From positions 4,464,001-4,528,000 of the forward strand of contig NZ_JAOBTQ010000001.1 in assembly GCF_033366695.1 (NCBI RefSeq): 64,000 nt of DNA, in the 5' to 3' direction. Origin of the DNA: Streptomyces sp. SCL15-4 (GTDB taxonomy: Bacteria; Actinomycetota; Actinomycetes; Streptomycetales; Streptomycetaceae). A program made the position numbers and the translations under genes. Below are positions 52,092 to 60,913 of this stretch, in pieces (the first letter of the stretch is position 1; each line of letters starts with the position of its first letter). The notes under the pieces were generated by a model. It saw only the letters and a program-made list of their open reading frames with translations. It did not search any database and was not told where the DNA came from.

Positions 52092-52135
52092 GAGTATCAC
52101 ATCCCCCCTTATGCACAAGGGGGGATGTGATACTC
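52092..52135. repeat. Perfect 19-bp inverted repeat (operator/promoter candidate)
   Basis: Arms gagtatcacatcccccctt and its exact complement around a 6-base loop. It sits immediately upstream of the small HTH gene's start and over the stop codon of the zinc-finger gene. The arm contains the -10-like TGTGATACT on the minus strand. Confidence 0.85.
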
Positions 52136-52790
52136 ACTGGGCTATCTCCGGCTGAAGCCGCTTCAGCCGGAGATAGTCCGCCGGCCCGTACGCCGTACCG
52201 CACCACTGGCAGGTGACGACCGCCTGGCCGGGGTACGACCGCAGGGCGGCCCCGCACACCACCGGGTCCTCGCCGTCGCCAGCCTCGACCTGGGCGACGC
52301 AGTAGCCGATGTGAGTGCCGCGCCGGGCCCGCCGCTCGTCCGGGTCCTCAGGGTCCACGATCGACAGGACGTCGCGCTCCAGGTCGCGGACCTCTGTCGC
52401 CATGACGCCGGCCATCGGCCAAGAGCCCCCGATCCACTCCATGTTGAGCGACAGCGCGCGGGCCGCGACGAGGACACGACGCTCGACGGCGGTCGGTACG
52501 ACGGGGCGGCCCCAGCCGCGGTCCGCCTGCATCGCGGACCGCCAGTCCTCCAGGACCCCGGCGATGCCGCCAGCGGCGCGGAGGCTGAGCACGGTCTCGC
52601 GCACGGGCAGCGGCGCCTCGGCCGGGGTGGTGCGCCCGTACTGGGGGGTGCCGCTGGCGGGGGCGAGGAACGCGGAGAGCGCGGCCCACAGCCGGGGCAT
52701 GCGGTCGAGCCGCTCGGTGGTGGCGAGCGTGCAGCCGGGGCACAGGTAGCCGTGCTCCAGCTGTCGCTCGCACAGGCCGCAGGTGTTCAC
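52134..52790 (-). CDS. Zinc-finger phage protein, 218 aa
   Basis: Two Cys clusters: CGLCERQLEHGYLCPGC at the N-terminus and CGAALRSYPGQAV, CQWCG near 185-202. The middle is helical. Common in Streptomyces phages; function unknown. Its last codons form part of a 17-bp inverted repeat (52143-52177). Confidence 0.75.
   Translation of the reverse strand: MNTCGLCERQLEHGYLCPGCTLATTERLDRMPRLWAALSAFLAPASGTPQYGRTTPAEAPLPVRETVLSLRAAGGIAGVLEDWRSAMQADRGWGRPVVPTAVERRVLVAARALSLNMEWIGGSWPMAGVMATEVRDLERDVLSIVDPEDPDERRARRGTHIGYCVAQVEAGDGEDPVVCGAALRSYPGQAVVTCQWCGTAYGPADYLRLKRLQPEIAQ
52143..52177. repeat. 17-bp perfect inverted repeat in the 3' end of the zinc-finger gene
   Basis: ctatctccggctgaagc and its complement separated by a single base. 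It precedes the 19-bp repeat by 7 bp on the plus strand. Could act as a terminator or RNA-stability hairpin for the gene that encodes it. Confidence 0.75.
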
Positions 52791-53065
52791 GGCGTGCTGG
52801 TCTCCTTGGGTTCGGCGATCCTGGCGGCGATCCTGGCGCGGATGTTGGCCGCCACCGGGTCCTCAGCGCTGTCGTCCTTGAGCACCACGCGGGCGTAGGT
52901 GTCCAGTTCGTCGCACCACTTGGTCAGCCGCTCCAGAGCGGCTTCGGCCTTCAAGGCGCGGTCCTTCCACTCGTCGCCTCGGCGCCAGCCGCGGTTCGCG
53001 TTCTCGTACAGCTCGTCCAAGGCGTCGTCGTTGATCGTGTCGGCGGTGTAGCGCTTGGGGGTCAC
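52787..53065 (-). CDS. Small helical phage protein, 92 aa
   Basis: (M)TPKRYTADTINDDALDELYE, then a charged coiled-coil stretch and a C-terminal RARIAARIAEPKE. GTG 53065 overlaps the end of the next gene by 4 bp. Such proteins recur in Streptomyces phages; no function known. Confidence 0.7.
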   Translation of the reverse strand: MTPKRYTADTINDDALDELYENANRGWRRGDEWKDRALKAEAALERLTKWCDELDTYARVVLKDDSAEDPVAANIRARIAARIAEPKETSTP

Positions 53066-53232
53066 AGGTAGCTCCCGGTGAGGGGGACGGTGGTGATCCG
53101 GTGCTTGCCGCGGCGTTCGAGGCCCTGGCCGTCCAGGTCGCCGCCCCAGTAGGTCCGGCGGCGGCGCGCACAGCGGCAGACCCGGGCGTCGGCGGGGAGG
53201 AAGTGGCCGCGGGGGCAGCGGCGGCGGCTCAC
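53062..53232 (-). CDS. Small zinc-finger protein, 56 aa
   Basis: CPRGHFLPADARVCRC is a compact Cys/His cluster followed by a very basic tail. GTG 53232. Coupled to both neighbours by 4-bp overlaps. Probably nucleic-acid binding. Confidence 0.65.
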   Translation of the reverse strand: MSRRRCPRGHFLPADARVCRCARRRRTYWGGDLDGQGLERRGKHRITTVPLTGSYL

Positions 53233-53777
53233 GACTGCGGCTCCTCGTCCGCGCGGGCCAGGAGCTGCCAGGCCTGGCCGAGGTAGCGCTCGCGGTCGGC
53301 GTCCGGCAGCTGGTCGTACGGCGGCGCATCTCCGGTGAGGGCGGCGGTGCCGGCGCGGAGGCGGGCGAGGGCGGGGACGGTGAGTCCTGGCGTGGTCTGC
53401 TGCGCCTCGCCAGTGGTCGCCTCGGCGGCGGGCTGCGCCTCGGAGATGGCCTTGCGCAGCAGATGCGCGACGGCGAGTGCCCCGCGGTAGGGGCCGGCGC
53501 CGATCTCGGCCTCCAGGGCGTTCAGCCGCATGCCCTCGGTGTAGGCGATCTCGTATGCCTCCCGGAGCACGGCGGCCCGGTCGACGGGCGGGCCGGGCGG
53601 GAGCACCTCCCGGCCGACGTACGCGGCGACGCGCACCGTAATGGTGGCAGCGAGGTCGGCGATGCCGGCCGGGGTGCCGAGGGTGAGCGGGGTCTCGCGC
53701 AGGGCGCCGGTCACGACGCGAACGAGCGGGGCCAGTTCGGTGAGGTCGGGTTCGGCGGTGGTGGTGCGGTCGGTCAT
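53229..53777 (-). CDS. Phage protein, 182 aa
   Basis: MTDRTTTAEPDLTELAPLVR then a helical protein with DRAAVLREAYEIAYTEGMRL near 80. No motif recognised. First gene of a coupled run (53777 to 52787). GGAGCGACC lies upstream of the ATG. Confidence 0.65.
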   Translation of the reverse strand: MTDRTTTAEPDLTELAPLVRVVTGALRETPLTLGTPAGIADLAATITVRVAAYVGREVLPPGPPVDRAAVLREAYEIAYTEGMRLNALEAEIGAGPYRGALAVAHLLRKAISEAQPAAEATTGEAQQTTPGLTVPALARLRAGTAALTGDAPPYDQLPDADRERYLGQAWQLLARADEEPQS

Positions 53778-53838
53778 GGTCGCTCCAGGTGGGTAGGGTC
53801 GGTGGAGACATGCCTGGGCCGGGGCGCGCGGGTGGCGT

Positions 53839-55341
53839 TCACGACAGCACCGCCGCAACCCGCTGCCCCAGCCACTGGGCGACGTTGCAGGAGACGGCGT
53901 TCCCCGCTTGCATGGTCTGCTCGCCCTTGTTGCCGAGCACGATGTAGTCGTTCGGGAACCGCTGCGCCAGCAGCTGCTCGCGAGGTTGGATCATCCGGTA
54001 GTGGCAGTCCTCCAGGGCCGGGGCCGCAGCCAGTAGGCCGGCGGAGTCCTTCGTGCCGAGCGTGTGCAGCGGCTGTGTCACGGGCTTCGTGGCGGCGTTG
54101 CGGTACGGGATGACGAGCCAGTGGTGCCGCCCTTGTCCGGTCACAGTGTCGACCGGCTCGGTCACGGGGCGGGCGCTGCTGTGGCGGCGCAAGGTGACGA
54201 TGAACGATTCGTCGGCTTGCGGCGGTACAGCGAGCGCGTGGCCGTCCCGGGCGGTGATGGTCCCGAACGGCTCGGCGAGACTGCGCACCATGTCGACTGG
54301 GCGCGCGTTGCCGCCGTAGTTCTTCACGTAGAACGCCCCAGTCGGGACGAGGACGGCGTCGCCGATCTTCGCGGTGCGCGCCGGGAGGGGAGAGCCGTCC
54401 GCCGGAAAGGCACGGCCGTCGTGCCCGCCGTGGTTGACGGTCAGCACCATCCGCCGGTCGCCGAGCAGCTCAAGGCCCTTGCGGATCCGAGCGACGGTGT
54501 TCTTCGCCAGGGGGCGCAGCCCCTTCGCCTCCCGGTCCCCGATGCGGACGCCGAGGTTCGACCAGTCGATGATCGAGGCAGCCGGCCGAACGTAGGGCTC
54601 GACGACCGCGTGCCGGCAGCGCGTTCCGTTGGGGCAGCGGTAGACGTACTGAGCGCCGTACTTGCCCAGCTTGCGGCCGGGCTTCTTCCATGACTGGAAG
54701 GCGTGGACGGTCTCCTCGCAGACCGGGCACCAGGCCCGCGGGCGGGGCTGAACGTCCGGCAGGGGGACGCCCTTGCGGGTGCAGATGATGTAGATCCGGT
54801 CCCGCCACTGCGGCGCCGGGGCGTTGCCCTTCTCGTCTCCGGCGTGCGCCGAGGACAGGGACACGAACTGGATGTTGTAGCCGAGGGTGCGCATGCCCGA
54901 CAGCCACACGTCGAACAGCTCCCAGTCCGCAGCCTCCATCACGTTCTCGACCAGGACGGCCTTGTAACGGTGAACCTCGGTGGCGCGGATGACGTCCCAA
55001 AACGTTGCCCGGGTCCGCTCGAACGCGGCGCTAGGGACGGGTCCTAGCTCCTCGATGCCCAGCTGCCCGGCTCCGGCGGGGGTACGGCGGCGGCGCCCGC
55101 CGGCAGGGCTCAGCTCGGTGCAGATCGGCGAGGCCCACAGGATGTCGGTGCGCGGGAGGCGCCGCATGTCGTAGTTGTTGACGTCGGCGCAGAGGTGGTC
55201 GGCGTTCCGGTGGTTCGCGGCGTGCGTCTCGATGGCCCGCTGCCAGTGGTTCGCGGCGAGCTTGAGTTCCAGCCCGGCGGCGACGAGGCCGGTGGAGGAT
55301 CCTCCAGCGCCGCAGAAGATGTCGGTGAAGGTGAGGGACAT
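53839..55341 (-). CDS. DNA (cytosine-5-) methyltransferase
   Basis: 500 residues. Motif I FTDIFCGAGGSS at 5-15, motif IV SPIC at 71-74 with the catalytic Cys (P-x-C instead of PC), motif VI ENV at 132-134, motif VIII QWRDR at 178-182, and motif X near 475 (QAGNAVSCNVA). A four-cysteine insertion (CPVC at 205-208, CPNGTRC at 236-242) is probably a zinc ribbon. GGAGGTC before ATG 55341. It may protect phage DNA from host restriction. No cognate restriction gene is visible. Confidence 0.92.
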   Translation of the reverse strand: MSLTFTDIFCGAGGSSTGLVAAGLELKLAANHWQRAIETHAANHRNADHLCADVNNYDMRRLPRTDILWASPICTELSPAGGRRRRTPAGAGQLGIEELGPVPSAAFERTRATFWDVIRATEVHRYKAVLVENVMEAADWELFDVWLSGMRTLGYNIQFVSLSSAHAGDEKGNAPAPQWRDRIYIICTRKGVPLPDVQPRPRAWCPVCEETVHAFQSWKKPGRKLGKYGAQYVYRCPNGTRCRHAVVEPYVRPAASIIDWSNLGVRIGDREAKGLRPLAKNTVARIRKGLELLGDRRMVLTVNHGGHDGRAFPADGSPLPARTAKIGDAVLVPTGAFYVKNYGGNARPVDMVRSLAEPFGTITARDGHALAVPPQADESFIVTLRRHSSARPVTEPVDTVTGQGRHHWLVIPYRNAATKPVTQPLHTLGTKDSAGLLAAAPALEDCHYRMIQPREQLLAQRFPNDYIVLGNKGEQTMQAGNAVSCNVAQWLGQRVAAVLS

Positions 55342-55400
55342 GGTGACCTCCGTGGTGTGATGGGTGGAGGTCCGGGCCTGATAGCGACAGGCCCGGACCG

Positions 55401-57008
55401 CTACGCTGCGGGGATCAGCTGGCCCAGGACGCGGCCGACGCGCTCCTGGTCGATCAGGTCGGCGACGTCGCCGGCGGTGCTGCCGGGCGGGATTCGGATG
55501 CCGAGGCGGTGAGCCAGCGCGCACTGCCTGCCCGTGGGCCTGTCCTGACGCCAACGGGCCTGGCGGGTGACGAAGGCCTGTGGCGCGAGGGTCTTGGCTT
55601 GGTGCTCCAGCCAGGCCAGCGCCTCGGGCAGCGGCCGTGCGACGTCGGTCTTCGGCGGGTGCACGCCGTCCGCCTGCGTCCAGCGGCGCATCCGGTAGAG
55701 CCGGGTGCCGGGGTCGCGCTGCAAGAACAGGAACATGGCGCTGGTCAGCCGGATGAACCAGACGCCGTCCTGCGTGCGCAGCCAGCGGATCGCCGACCCG
55801 CCGAAGAGGTTGATCTCCTCGGCCTCGACCCGCGCGGCGAGCGCACGCCGCTGCTCGGCGGCCGCGTGCTCCTCGGCGATCTGCCGCAGGCTCCGGCCGG
55901 CCTCCGCCTGGCCGATCTCCCGCTCCGTCAGGTCGACCATGCTGGCGAGCTTGTGGCGGGTCGCGGCGCCCATGACGTCCAGCAGCAGCGCGTCCGCCTT
56001 CCCGGGAGCCGGGCGCAGGCCGCGGCCGACCATCTGCACGTACAGGCCGGCGCTCTTGGTCGGCCGGGCGACGACAACGCAGGACGTGCGTGGCGCGTCG
56101 AAGCCCTCCGTCAAGACCATGCAGTTGGTGAGCACCTGGACGTCGCCTGCTTCGTACCGGGCGAGGGTCGCGCGGCGCTCGTCGCGGCCCATGTCGCCCC
56201 ACACTGGGGCCGCCGTGATGCCGGCCGCGCGCAGCGACGCGGCGGCGGCCTGGGCGGTGGCGACGGTGGGGGTGAAGACGACACCAGGGCGGTCGGCGGC
56301 ATGGTCGCGGTACGCCTTGGCGATGGCGTCCAGCGCTCCAGAGTCCTCCAGCGCCTTGCCCAGCTGGCCGTCGACCAGGTCGCCGCCGCGGGTACGGACC
56401 CGGTCGAGGTTCAGGGTGTCGACCTTGATGGCCATGCCCCGGACGTCGCACAGGTAGCCGTCGCTGATCATGTCGAGGATGTCCAGGCGGTACACGACGT
56501 CCTGCCAGACCTCGGCCAAGCCGCCGTCTGCGCGGGCCATGGTGGCTGTGAAGCCAGCCACCGGCACACCGCCGTCCCAGGCGCCGAAGTGCCTCAGGAC
56601 CTCCATGTAGGTCGGGGCGGCGGCGTGGTGGCACTCGTCCACGATGATCAGGCCGATGTCCCGGATGGCCTCCCGCCGGCGGGGCACGGCCAGGGTCTGG
56701 ACGCTGGCCACGATCACGTCGGCGTCCGCGTGGTCGTCGCGCTGGGCCTTGACGATGCCGACCCGCAGCATCGGGTCGACCGAGAGCAGCTTGGAAGCGG
56801 CCTGCTCGATCAGCTCCTCCCGGTGGGCGATCACCAGGACGCGGCGGCCGTCGAGGCTGTCGAGCATCTGGTGCGCCAGGTGGGAGAAGACGACGGTCTT
56901 GCCGGCGCCGGTCGGCAGGACGACGGCCAGGCGCTGCTGGCCGGCGGCCCAGCCCTGGCGTAGCGCCTCGATGGCGTCGAGCTGGTACGGGCGGGGTGTG
57001 AAGGACAC
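55401..57008 (-). CDS. DECH-box helicase (SF2)
   Basis: 535 residues. Walker A LPTGAGKT at 31-38, DECH at 124-127, SAT-like GFTATM near 153, motif V TEGFDAP near 305 and motif VI QMVGRGLRP near 330. It resembles the phage SSL2/type III-like helicases used in DNA replication or restriction-evasion. A C-terminal domain of about 180 residues follows. Its upstream region is the iteron array. Confidence 0.92.
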   Translation of the reverse strand: MSFTPRPYQLDAIEALRQGWAAGQQRLAVVLPTGAGKTVVFSHLAHQMLDSLDGRRVLVIAHREELIEQAASKLLSVDPMLRVGIVKAQRDDHADADVIVASVQTLAVPRRREAIRDIGLIIVDECHHAAAPTYMEVLRHFGAWDGGVPVAGFTATMARADGGLAEVWQDVVYRLDILDMISDGYLCDVRGMAIKVDTLNLDRVRTRGGDLVDGQLGKALEDSGALDAIAKAYRDHAADRPGVVFTPTVATAQAAAASLRAAGITAAPVWGDMGRDERRATLARYEAGDVQVLTNCMVLTEGFDAPRTSCVVVARPTKSAGLYVQMVGRGLRPAPGKADALLLDVMGAATRHKLASMVDLTEREIGQAEAGRSLRQIAEEHAAAEQRRALAARVEAEEINLFGGSAIRWLRTQDGVWFIRLTSAMFLFLQRDPGTRLYRMRRWTQADGVHPPKTDVARPLPEALAWLEHQAKTLAPQAFVTRQARWRQDRPTGRQCALAHRLGIRIPPGSTAGDVADLIDQERVGRVLGQLIPAA

Positions 57009-57331
57009 GGGTCACCTCGATTCGGTGGAGAGGGGAGATCGGTACGCGCTGCGTACCGGCTGCGTACCGGCTGCGTACCGGGCAAAAAGGTGCTGTGACC
57101 TGCTCTTATGTCTCTCTCTAGAGACAGTGGTACGCAGGTACGCAGAAACACACAGGGGTCGATGTGCGCAGGCGCACGCGCACACACGCGCACGCGCGCC
57201 CACGCCTGAGGGGTGCCATTTCCAGGCGACTGCGTACCGCCCCGAAACCAGCTGTCGATACGCGTCTGACCTGCGCAGACGAGAGGCGCAGGGTGGTACG
57301 CACCTCGTGCGTACCACCGCCCCCAGGGCTC
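57009..57331. other. 323-bp gap between helicase and Prim-Pol genes
   Basis: No protein gene is supported. It holds the iteron-like array (57041-57318), a 7-bp stem around tctctctctagaga (57110-57127) and the alternating tract 57163-57202. Confidence 0.6.
57041..57318. repeat. GCGTACC/GGTACGC iteron-like array, candidate phage origin
   Basis: Nine copies of a 7-bp element in 275 bp: GGTACGC at 57041, 57129, 57137, 57295 and GCGTACC at 57051, 57062, 57073, 57232, 57309. Three are spaced exactly 11 bp; two lie 8 bp apart; the last two form a 12-bp perfect inverted repeat (57292-57318). The gap also has an alternating purine/pyrimidine tract. It lies between two replication genes. Confidence 0.7.
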
Positions 57332-60187
57332 TCATACCGTCTCGTCCTGGTCGCCGAAGGCGATGCCCTCCGGAGTGAACGCGAGGCACTTCGCCCGGGC
57401 GCCGCCGAACCGCCGGGGCACCAGATGCGGCGGGCGCTGGCTCTTGAGCACCTTGAGGTATCCGGCGTCGACCCAGCTGCCGACCACGGCGTCCAGCGAG
57501 TAGTCGGCGTCCGCCAAGATCTTGCGGACCCGCTCCGGCAGCAGGGCCACCTCGGTGACGCCGTCCTTGGTCGACAGGACGCCGAGCCAGCCGGAGTACG
57601 GCGGTTTCTCGTGCAGGGCCGCGCGGGTGACGCTGAAAAGTTCGTGCGCGTGCCCTGCCACGTACTCCCGTACGACGTCCAGCGCCATCTCGGGGCGGTT
57701 GTCGGTGGGGTTGTGGGCGGTGAAGAGCCCACGCCAGATGTCGGCGCTGAGCGGCTCGTACGGCAGCAGCCCGATGCGGCACGCGAGGATCTCGGCGAGC
57801 GCGAGGACGGCGACCATCGGTGCGCGTCTGTTGGTCATGTCGCCGGCGCCGCGGAACTCGGCCACCAGCGTGCGGTGGTGCTCCTTGAGCTTGTCCCGCC
57901 CGTTCGGCTGCGCCAGGCCGCTGAGGATGTACTGGATGAACTCGGGCCCGGCATGCCCGTGGTGGGCCAGGACGCCCTCGCGGACGGCGGCCGCCGTCGC
58001 GCCGCCTCCGTCGCCGAAGGGGGCAGTTGTGGTGCCGAGGATGCGGGCGGCGGCGCCCTGGCTGGTCGTGAAGCTGAGGGCCGGCCGTTCGCCGGAGGAC
58101 AGGAGGATGGTCTCCCAGGGCAGCATGTTGCCGAACGCGCCGCCGCTGCGGGCCTTCCCGTGGTTCATCGGGAGCTGGTAGAGCACCTCATCGATGAGGG
58201 TGTCGTCGGTGACGGCCATCGTCTCGTCGAAGACGGTGACGATGCCGCGGACGAGGTTCAGCCGCTTCTCGATCGCGTACAGGGTGGTGCGCCAGTTGCT
58301 CATCGCGGAGGCGTGCTCGGACGGGTCCGCCCACACGCTGAGCGCGCACTGCAGCGCGGTCGTCTTGCCCTTGGTGGACCGGCTGGAGATGTCCAGCGTG
58401 AAGGAGTTCAGGCCGAGCGGCTTGAGCAGCGGGGCGGCGAGCGCGGCCGCGACGGCCACACGCGGCACCGGGAAGTCGGCCAGCTGGCCGATGGTCTCTC
58501 GCCAGCCGTCCAGCCCGCCCTTCCTGGCGTGCGCACGTGCCGGGCCGCGCTGCTCCTCGAAGGGGACGTCGACCTTGATGCCGTCCTCGGGGGAGCTGAC
58601 GAACGTGCCGTCGTCCTGCCAGCCCAGCCAGCGGGCCAGCTGCTCGGACGGGATGCGTCCGACGTTGGCGGCCTCGAACTCGGCCAGCCACTTCTCGACT
58701 GCCCGGGCGTCGCCCTCGACCGCCGGGAGCCCGGCCGAGCCGAGCGTCTCGATCAGCTTGCGGCCGCGCTTCGCGGTCTCCCGGCTGACGATGCGGGAGA
58801 TGCGGCGAGGCCGGCCGAGGCTGCGGTCGATCCACGACAGCTCCACGTACTGGTCGCCCTCGGGGTCCTCGAACGTGGCGCTGACGACCAGCGGGGCAAA
58901 GGTGACCCGCGTCCAGTTCTCGCCGCTGGTGCTGAGGACCTCCACCCCTCGGCCGGTGAGCCGGTAGTCCCAGGGCGTGCGCACCGTGGCGGGGAGACCG
59001 AAGGCGCTGGCGTAGTCGTAACCCTCAGGGGTGTCCGCTGGATCGTCCAGCGGCGCCTGGCCGGCGTGCTCGTCGTCGGCGGTCTCTTCGTCCGGCGCAG
59101 GGGGCGGGGCCGCGGGAGCGGCGGCGGGGGTGCCGCCGACGGGGGTCAGGTGGCGGCTGCCGTAGCCGAGGCGCGCGAGTTCGCGGGCGGCCGCCTTGTG
59201 GTCGCCGCCGTGGCTGAGCAGGGCGTAAGCGCCGAACTTGCTGTACGGCACCTCAGGCTGGAACTCGGAGCCGGTGGCGAAGACGAACAGCCGGTTGTGC
59301 TCGTCCCGTCCAGTCGTGGCCTTCACTCCGCCGACGCCGTCGGCCCATCCCCAGTACGTCTCGCTGCCACGCGTGGACAACGGCCGGAAGACGCCACGGA
59401 GGACGTCCGCCCAGTCGGCCCGGGCCTCGAAGTCGTCGCCGGGCCGCAGAGCGCCGTCCGGCCGGGGCGGTGCGGTCCGTGGCGCCGTCTTGGGGGACTC
59501 GGCCACGGGCATCGCGTCGAACGCCTGGCACAGTGCGTACAGGGCGTCCATGTCCTCGGGCCCGAGGACGGGCATGCTGGTCGGGCCGCCGGAGAGCCGG
59601 ACGTACGGCCGGCCGCTGGGGTGAGTGGTCCCGTGGGACGGCGCGATGACGACGAAGCCGCCCTCGCCGCGCGTCTCGATCAGGGTGCGCACGATCTTCG
59701 CGCCGGGCTTCTCTGCGACGCGCTGCTGCTCTTGCGGGGTGTACTCGTCCGGCCTGGCGAGCCGCTGGGCCAGCTTCTTGTTGGCGGCGGCTGGCCTGCC
59801 CTCGATGACGACCTTGTAGTGGACACCGCCGGACGGCGACTGGTCGGCCCAGCCGGTGGTGACAGCCTGCCAGAGGTCGCCCAGGCCGCTGTCGGCGGCG
59901 AGTTCGGCGACAGCAGTGAGGACTCCCTCGCGGACGGCGAGGCCCTCGAACTCGATCAGCTCGATGTTGCCAGACACGGCACCGGTGACGATGCCGATGC
60001 CGGTGCGCCGGCCGTCCCCGAACCACGCATCATGCTCGGCGGGGGTGGAGCGGTCGACCTTGTACTGGGTCCAGCTGCGGACGTCCGGTGCCTTGGTGCC
60101 ATCGGCTCGGACCGGCAGGACGCACAGGCCAGCGGCGTGCAGCTCTCGGGCGGCGGCCCGGAGGTCGGTGGACTGTGAGTCAGTCAA
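57332..60187 (-). CDS. Bifunctional Prim-Pol/DUF927 replication protein
   Basis: 951 residues. N-terminal primase-polymerase domain (about 8-215) with the acidic IELIEFEG motif at 75-82 and the SGGVH motif at 119-123. It joins, through a linker rich in Ala/Pro near 350, a DUF927-like helicase domain with Walker A SSRSTKGKT near 600 and Walker B VFDETMA near 645. Such proteins prime and unwind phage or plasmid DNA. It ends next to the candidate origin. Confidence 0.92.
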   Translation of the reverse strand: MTDSQSTDLRAAARELHAAGLCVLPVRADGTKAPDVRSWTQYKVDRSTPAEHDAWFGDGRRTGIGIVTGAVSGNIELIEFEGLAVREGVLTAVAELAADSGLGDLWQAVTTGWADQSPSGGVHYKVVIEGRPAAANKKLAQRLARPDEYTPQEQQRVAEKPGAKIVRTLIETRGEGGFVVIAPSHGTTHPSGRPYVRLSGGPTSMPVLGPEDMDALYALCQAFDAMPVAESPKTAPRTAPPRPDGALRPGDDFEARADWADVLRGVFRPLSTRGSETYWGWADGVGGVKATTGRDEHNRLFVFATGSEFQPEVPYSKFGAYALLSHGGDHKAAARELARLGYGSRHLTPVGGTPAAAPAAPPPAPDEETADDEHAGQAPLDDPADTPEGYDYASAFGLPATVRTPWDYRLTGRGVEVLSTSGENWTRVTFAPLVVSATFEDPEGDQYVELSWIDRSLGRPRRISRIVSRETAKRGRKLIETLGSAGLPAVEGDARAVEKWLAEFEAANVGRIPSEQLARWLGWQDDGTFVSSPEDGIKVDVPFEEQRGPARAHARKGGLDGWRETIGQLADFPVPRVAVAAALAAPLLKPLGLNSFTLDISSRSTKGKTTALQCALSVWADPSEHASAMSNWRTTLYAIEKRLNLVRGIVTVFDETMAVTDDTLIDEVLYQLPMNHGKARSGGAFGNMLPWETILLSSGERPALSFTTSQGAAARILGTTTAPFGDGGGATAAAVREGVLAHHGHAGPEFIQYILSGLAQPNGRDKLKEHHRTLVAEFRGAGDMTNRRAPMVAVLALAEILACRIGLLPYEPLSADIWRGLFTAHNPTDNRPEMALDVVREYVAGHAHELFSVTRAALHEKPPYSGWLGVLSTKDGVTEVALLPERVRKILADADYSLDAVVGSWVDAGYLKVLKSQRPPHLVPRRFGGARAKCLAFTPEGIAFGDQDETV

Positions 60188-60432
60188 CGGTCGTTCTCCT
60201 CATGGAACCCCCGGTGCACATCCCGGACCCCGGCGATGAAGGCGCGCAGCTCGGCGAAGCCGTGTTGCGCGGCGGTGACAGGGCGGCCCTCTACCGGGCG
60301 GGGACAGCCAGGGCGGTGGCAGATGTAGCGGGCGCGGCGGCCGTCCAGATCGACGTGGAGGACGCCAGCGAGGCGCTGGATGGCGGGCGCGCGCCCCGGA
60401 GCGTCCCGGGCGCGCGCGACGTCAACCGTCAC
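60184..60432 (-). CDS. Small phage protein, 82 aa
   Basis: (M)TVDVARARDAPGRAPAIQ, then YICHRPGCPRP with two Cys and several His. Overlaps the Prim-Pol gene by 4 bp. Possibly a small zinc-binding accessory of replication; unverified. Confidence 0.65.
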   Translation of the reverse strand: MTVDVARARDAPGRAPAIQRLAGVLHVDLDGRRARYICHRPGCPRPVEGRPVTAAQHGFAELRAFIAGVRDVHRGFHEENDR

Positions 60433-60902
60433 GGTGCAGTCCGGGACGTGCGCGCGTGCCAGCCGTCGATGTCCTCCACGTGGCCGGCCGCGACGGACGC
60501 CTGGAAGGCGGCCGCGCGCGCAGCGGCTTCGTCGCGTTGTGCGACTTCCTCGCGCAGCAGGACGAGAGTGCGGGCTGGCCGCTGTCCGGCCGGGACGATG
60601 GCCATGCCTCCGCCGCCGGCCGTCCAGATGATCATCGTCCGGAAGACTTCGTCGTCGCGTGACGTGTGCACGGTGATGTCGTGTTGCGCGGCGTACGCGC
60701 GCAGCTGCTCGCGGGCGAGGATGTCCGAGACCCAGGCGATGCTGGAGCTGGGGGCACCGTTGATCCGGATCAGGTCACCGAGGGCGTCAAGGACGGGAGC
60801 CAGATCCTGGCCGACGACCAGCTTCGCGGCCTCGATCTGGATCAGGGTGCGGGCGACATCGGGCGTGGTGGTCGGCGTGGTGGCCGTGGGAAGCTCATGC
60901 AC
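60429..60902 (-). CDS. Phage protein, 157 aa
   Basis: GTG start with AAGGGG upstream. Mixed alpha/beta; begins MHELPTATTPTTTPDVARTL. No family recognised. Coupled to the next gene by an ATGA-type overlap. Confidence 0.65.
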   Translation of the reverse strand: MHELPTATTPTTTPDVARTLIQIEAAKLVVGQDLAPVLDALGDLIRINGAPSSSIAWVSDILAREQLRAYAAQHDITVHTSRDDEVFRTMIIWTAGGGGMAIVPAGQRPARTLVLLREEVAQRDEAAARAAAFQASVAAGHVEDIDGWHARTSRTAP

Positions 60903-60913
60903 GAGCGGACCCC

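Noticed and set aside
57164..60178. 1004-codon plus-strand frame opposite the Prim-Pol gene
   Set aside because: Antisense shadow; Prim-Pol motifs are on the minus strand.
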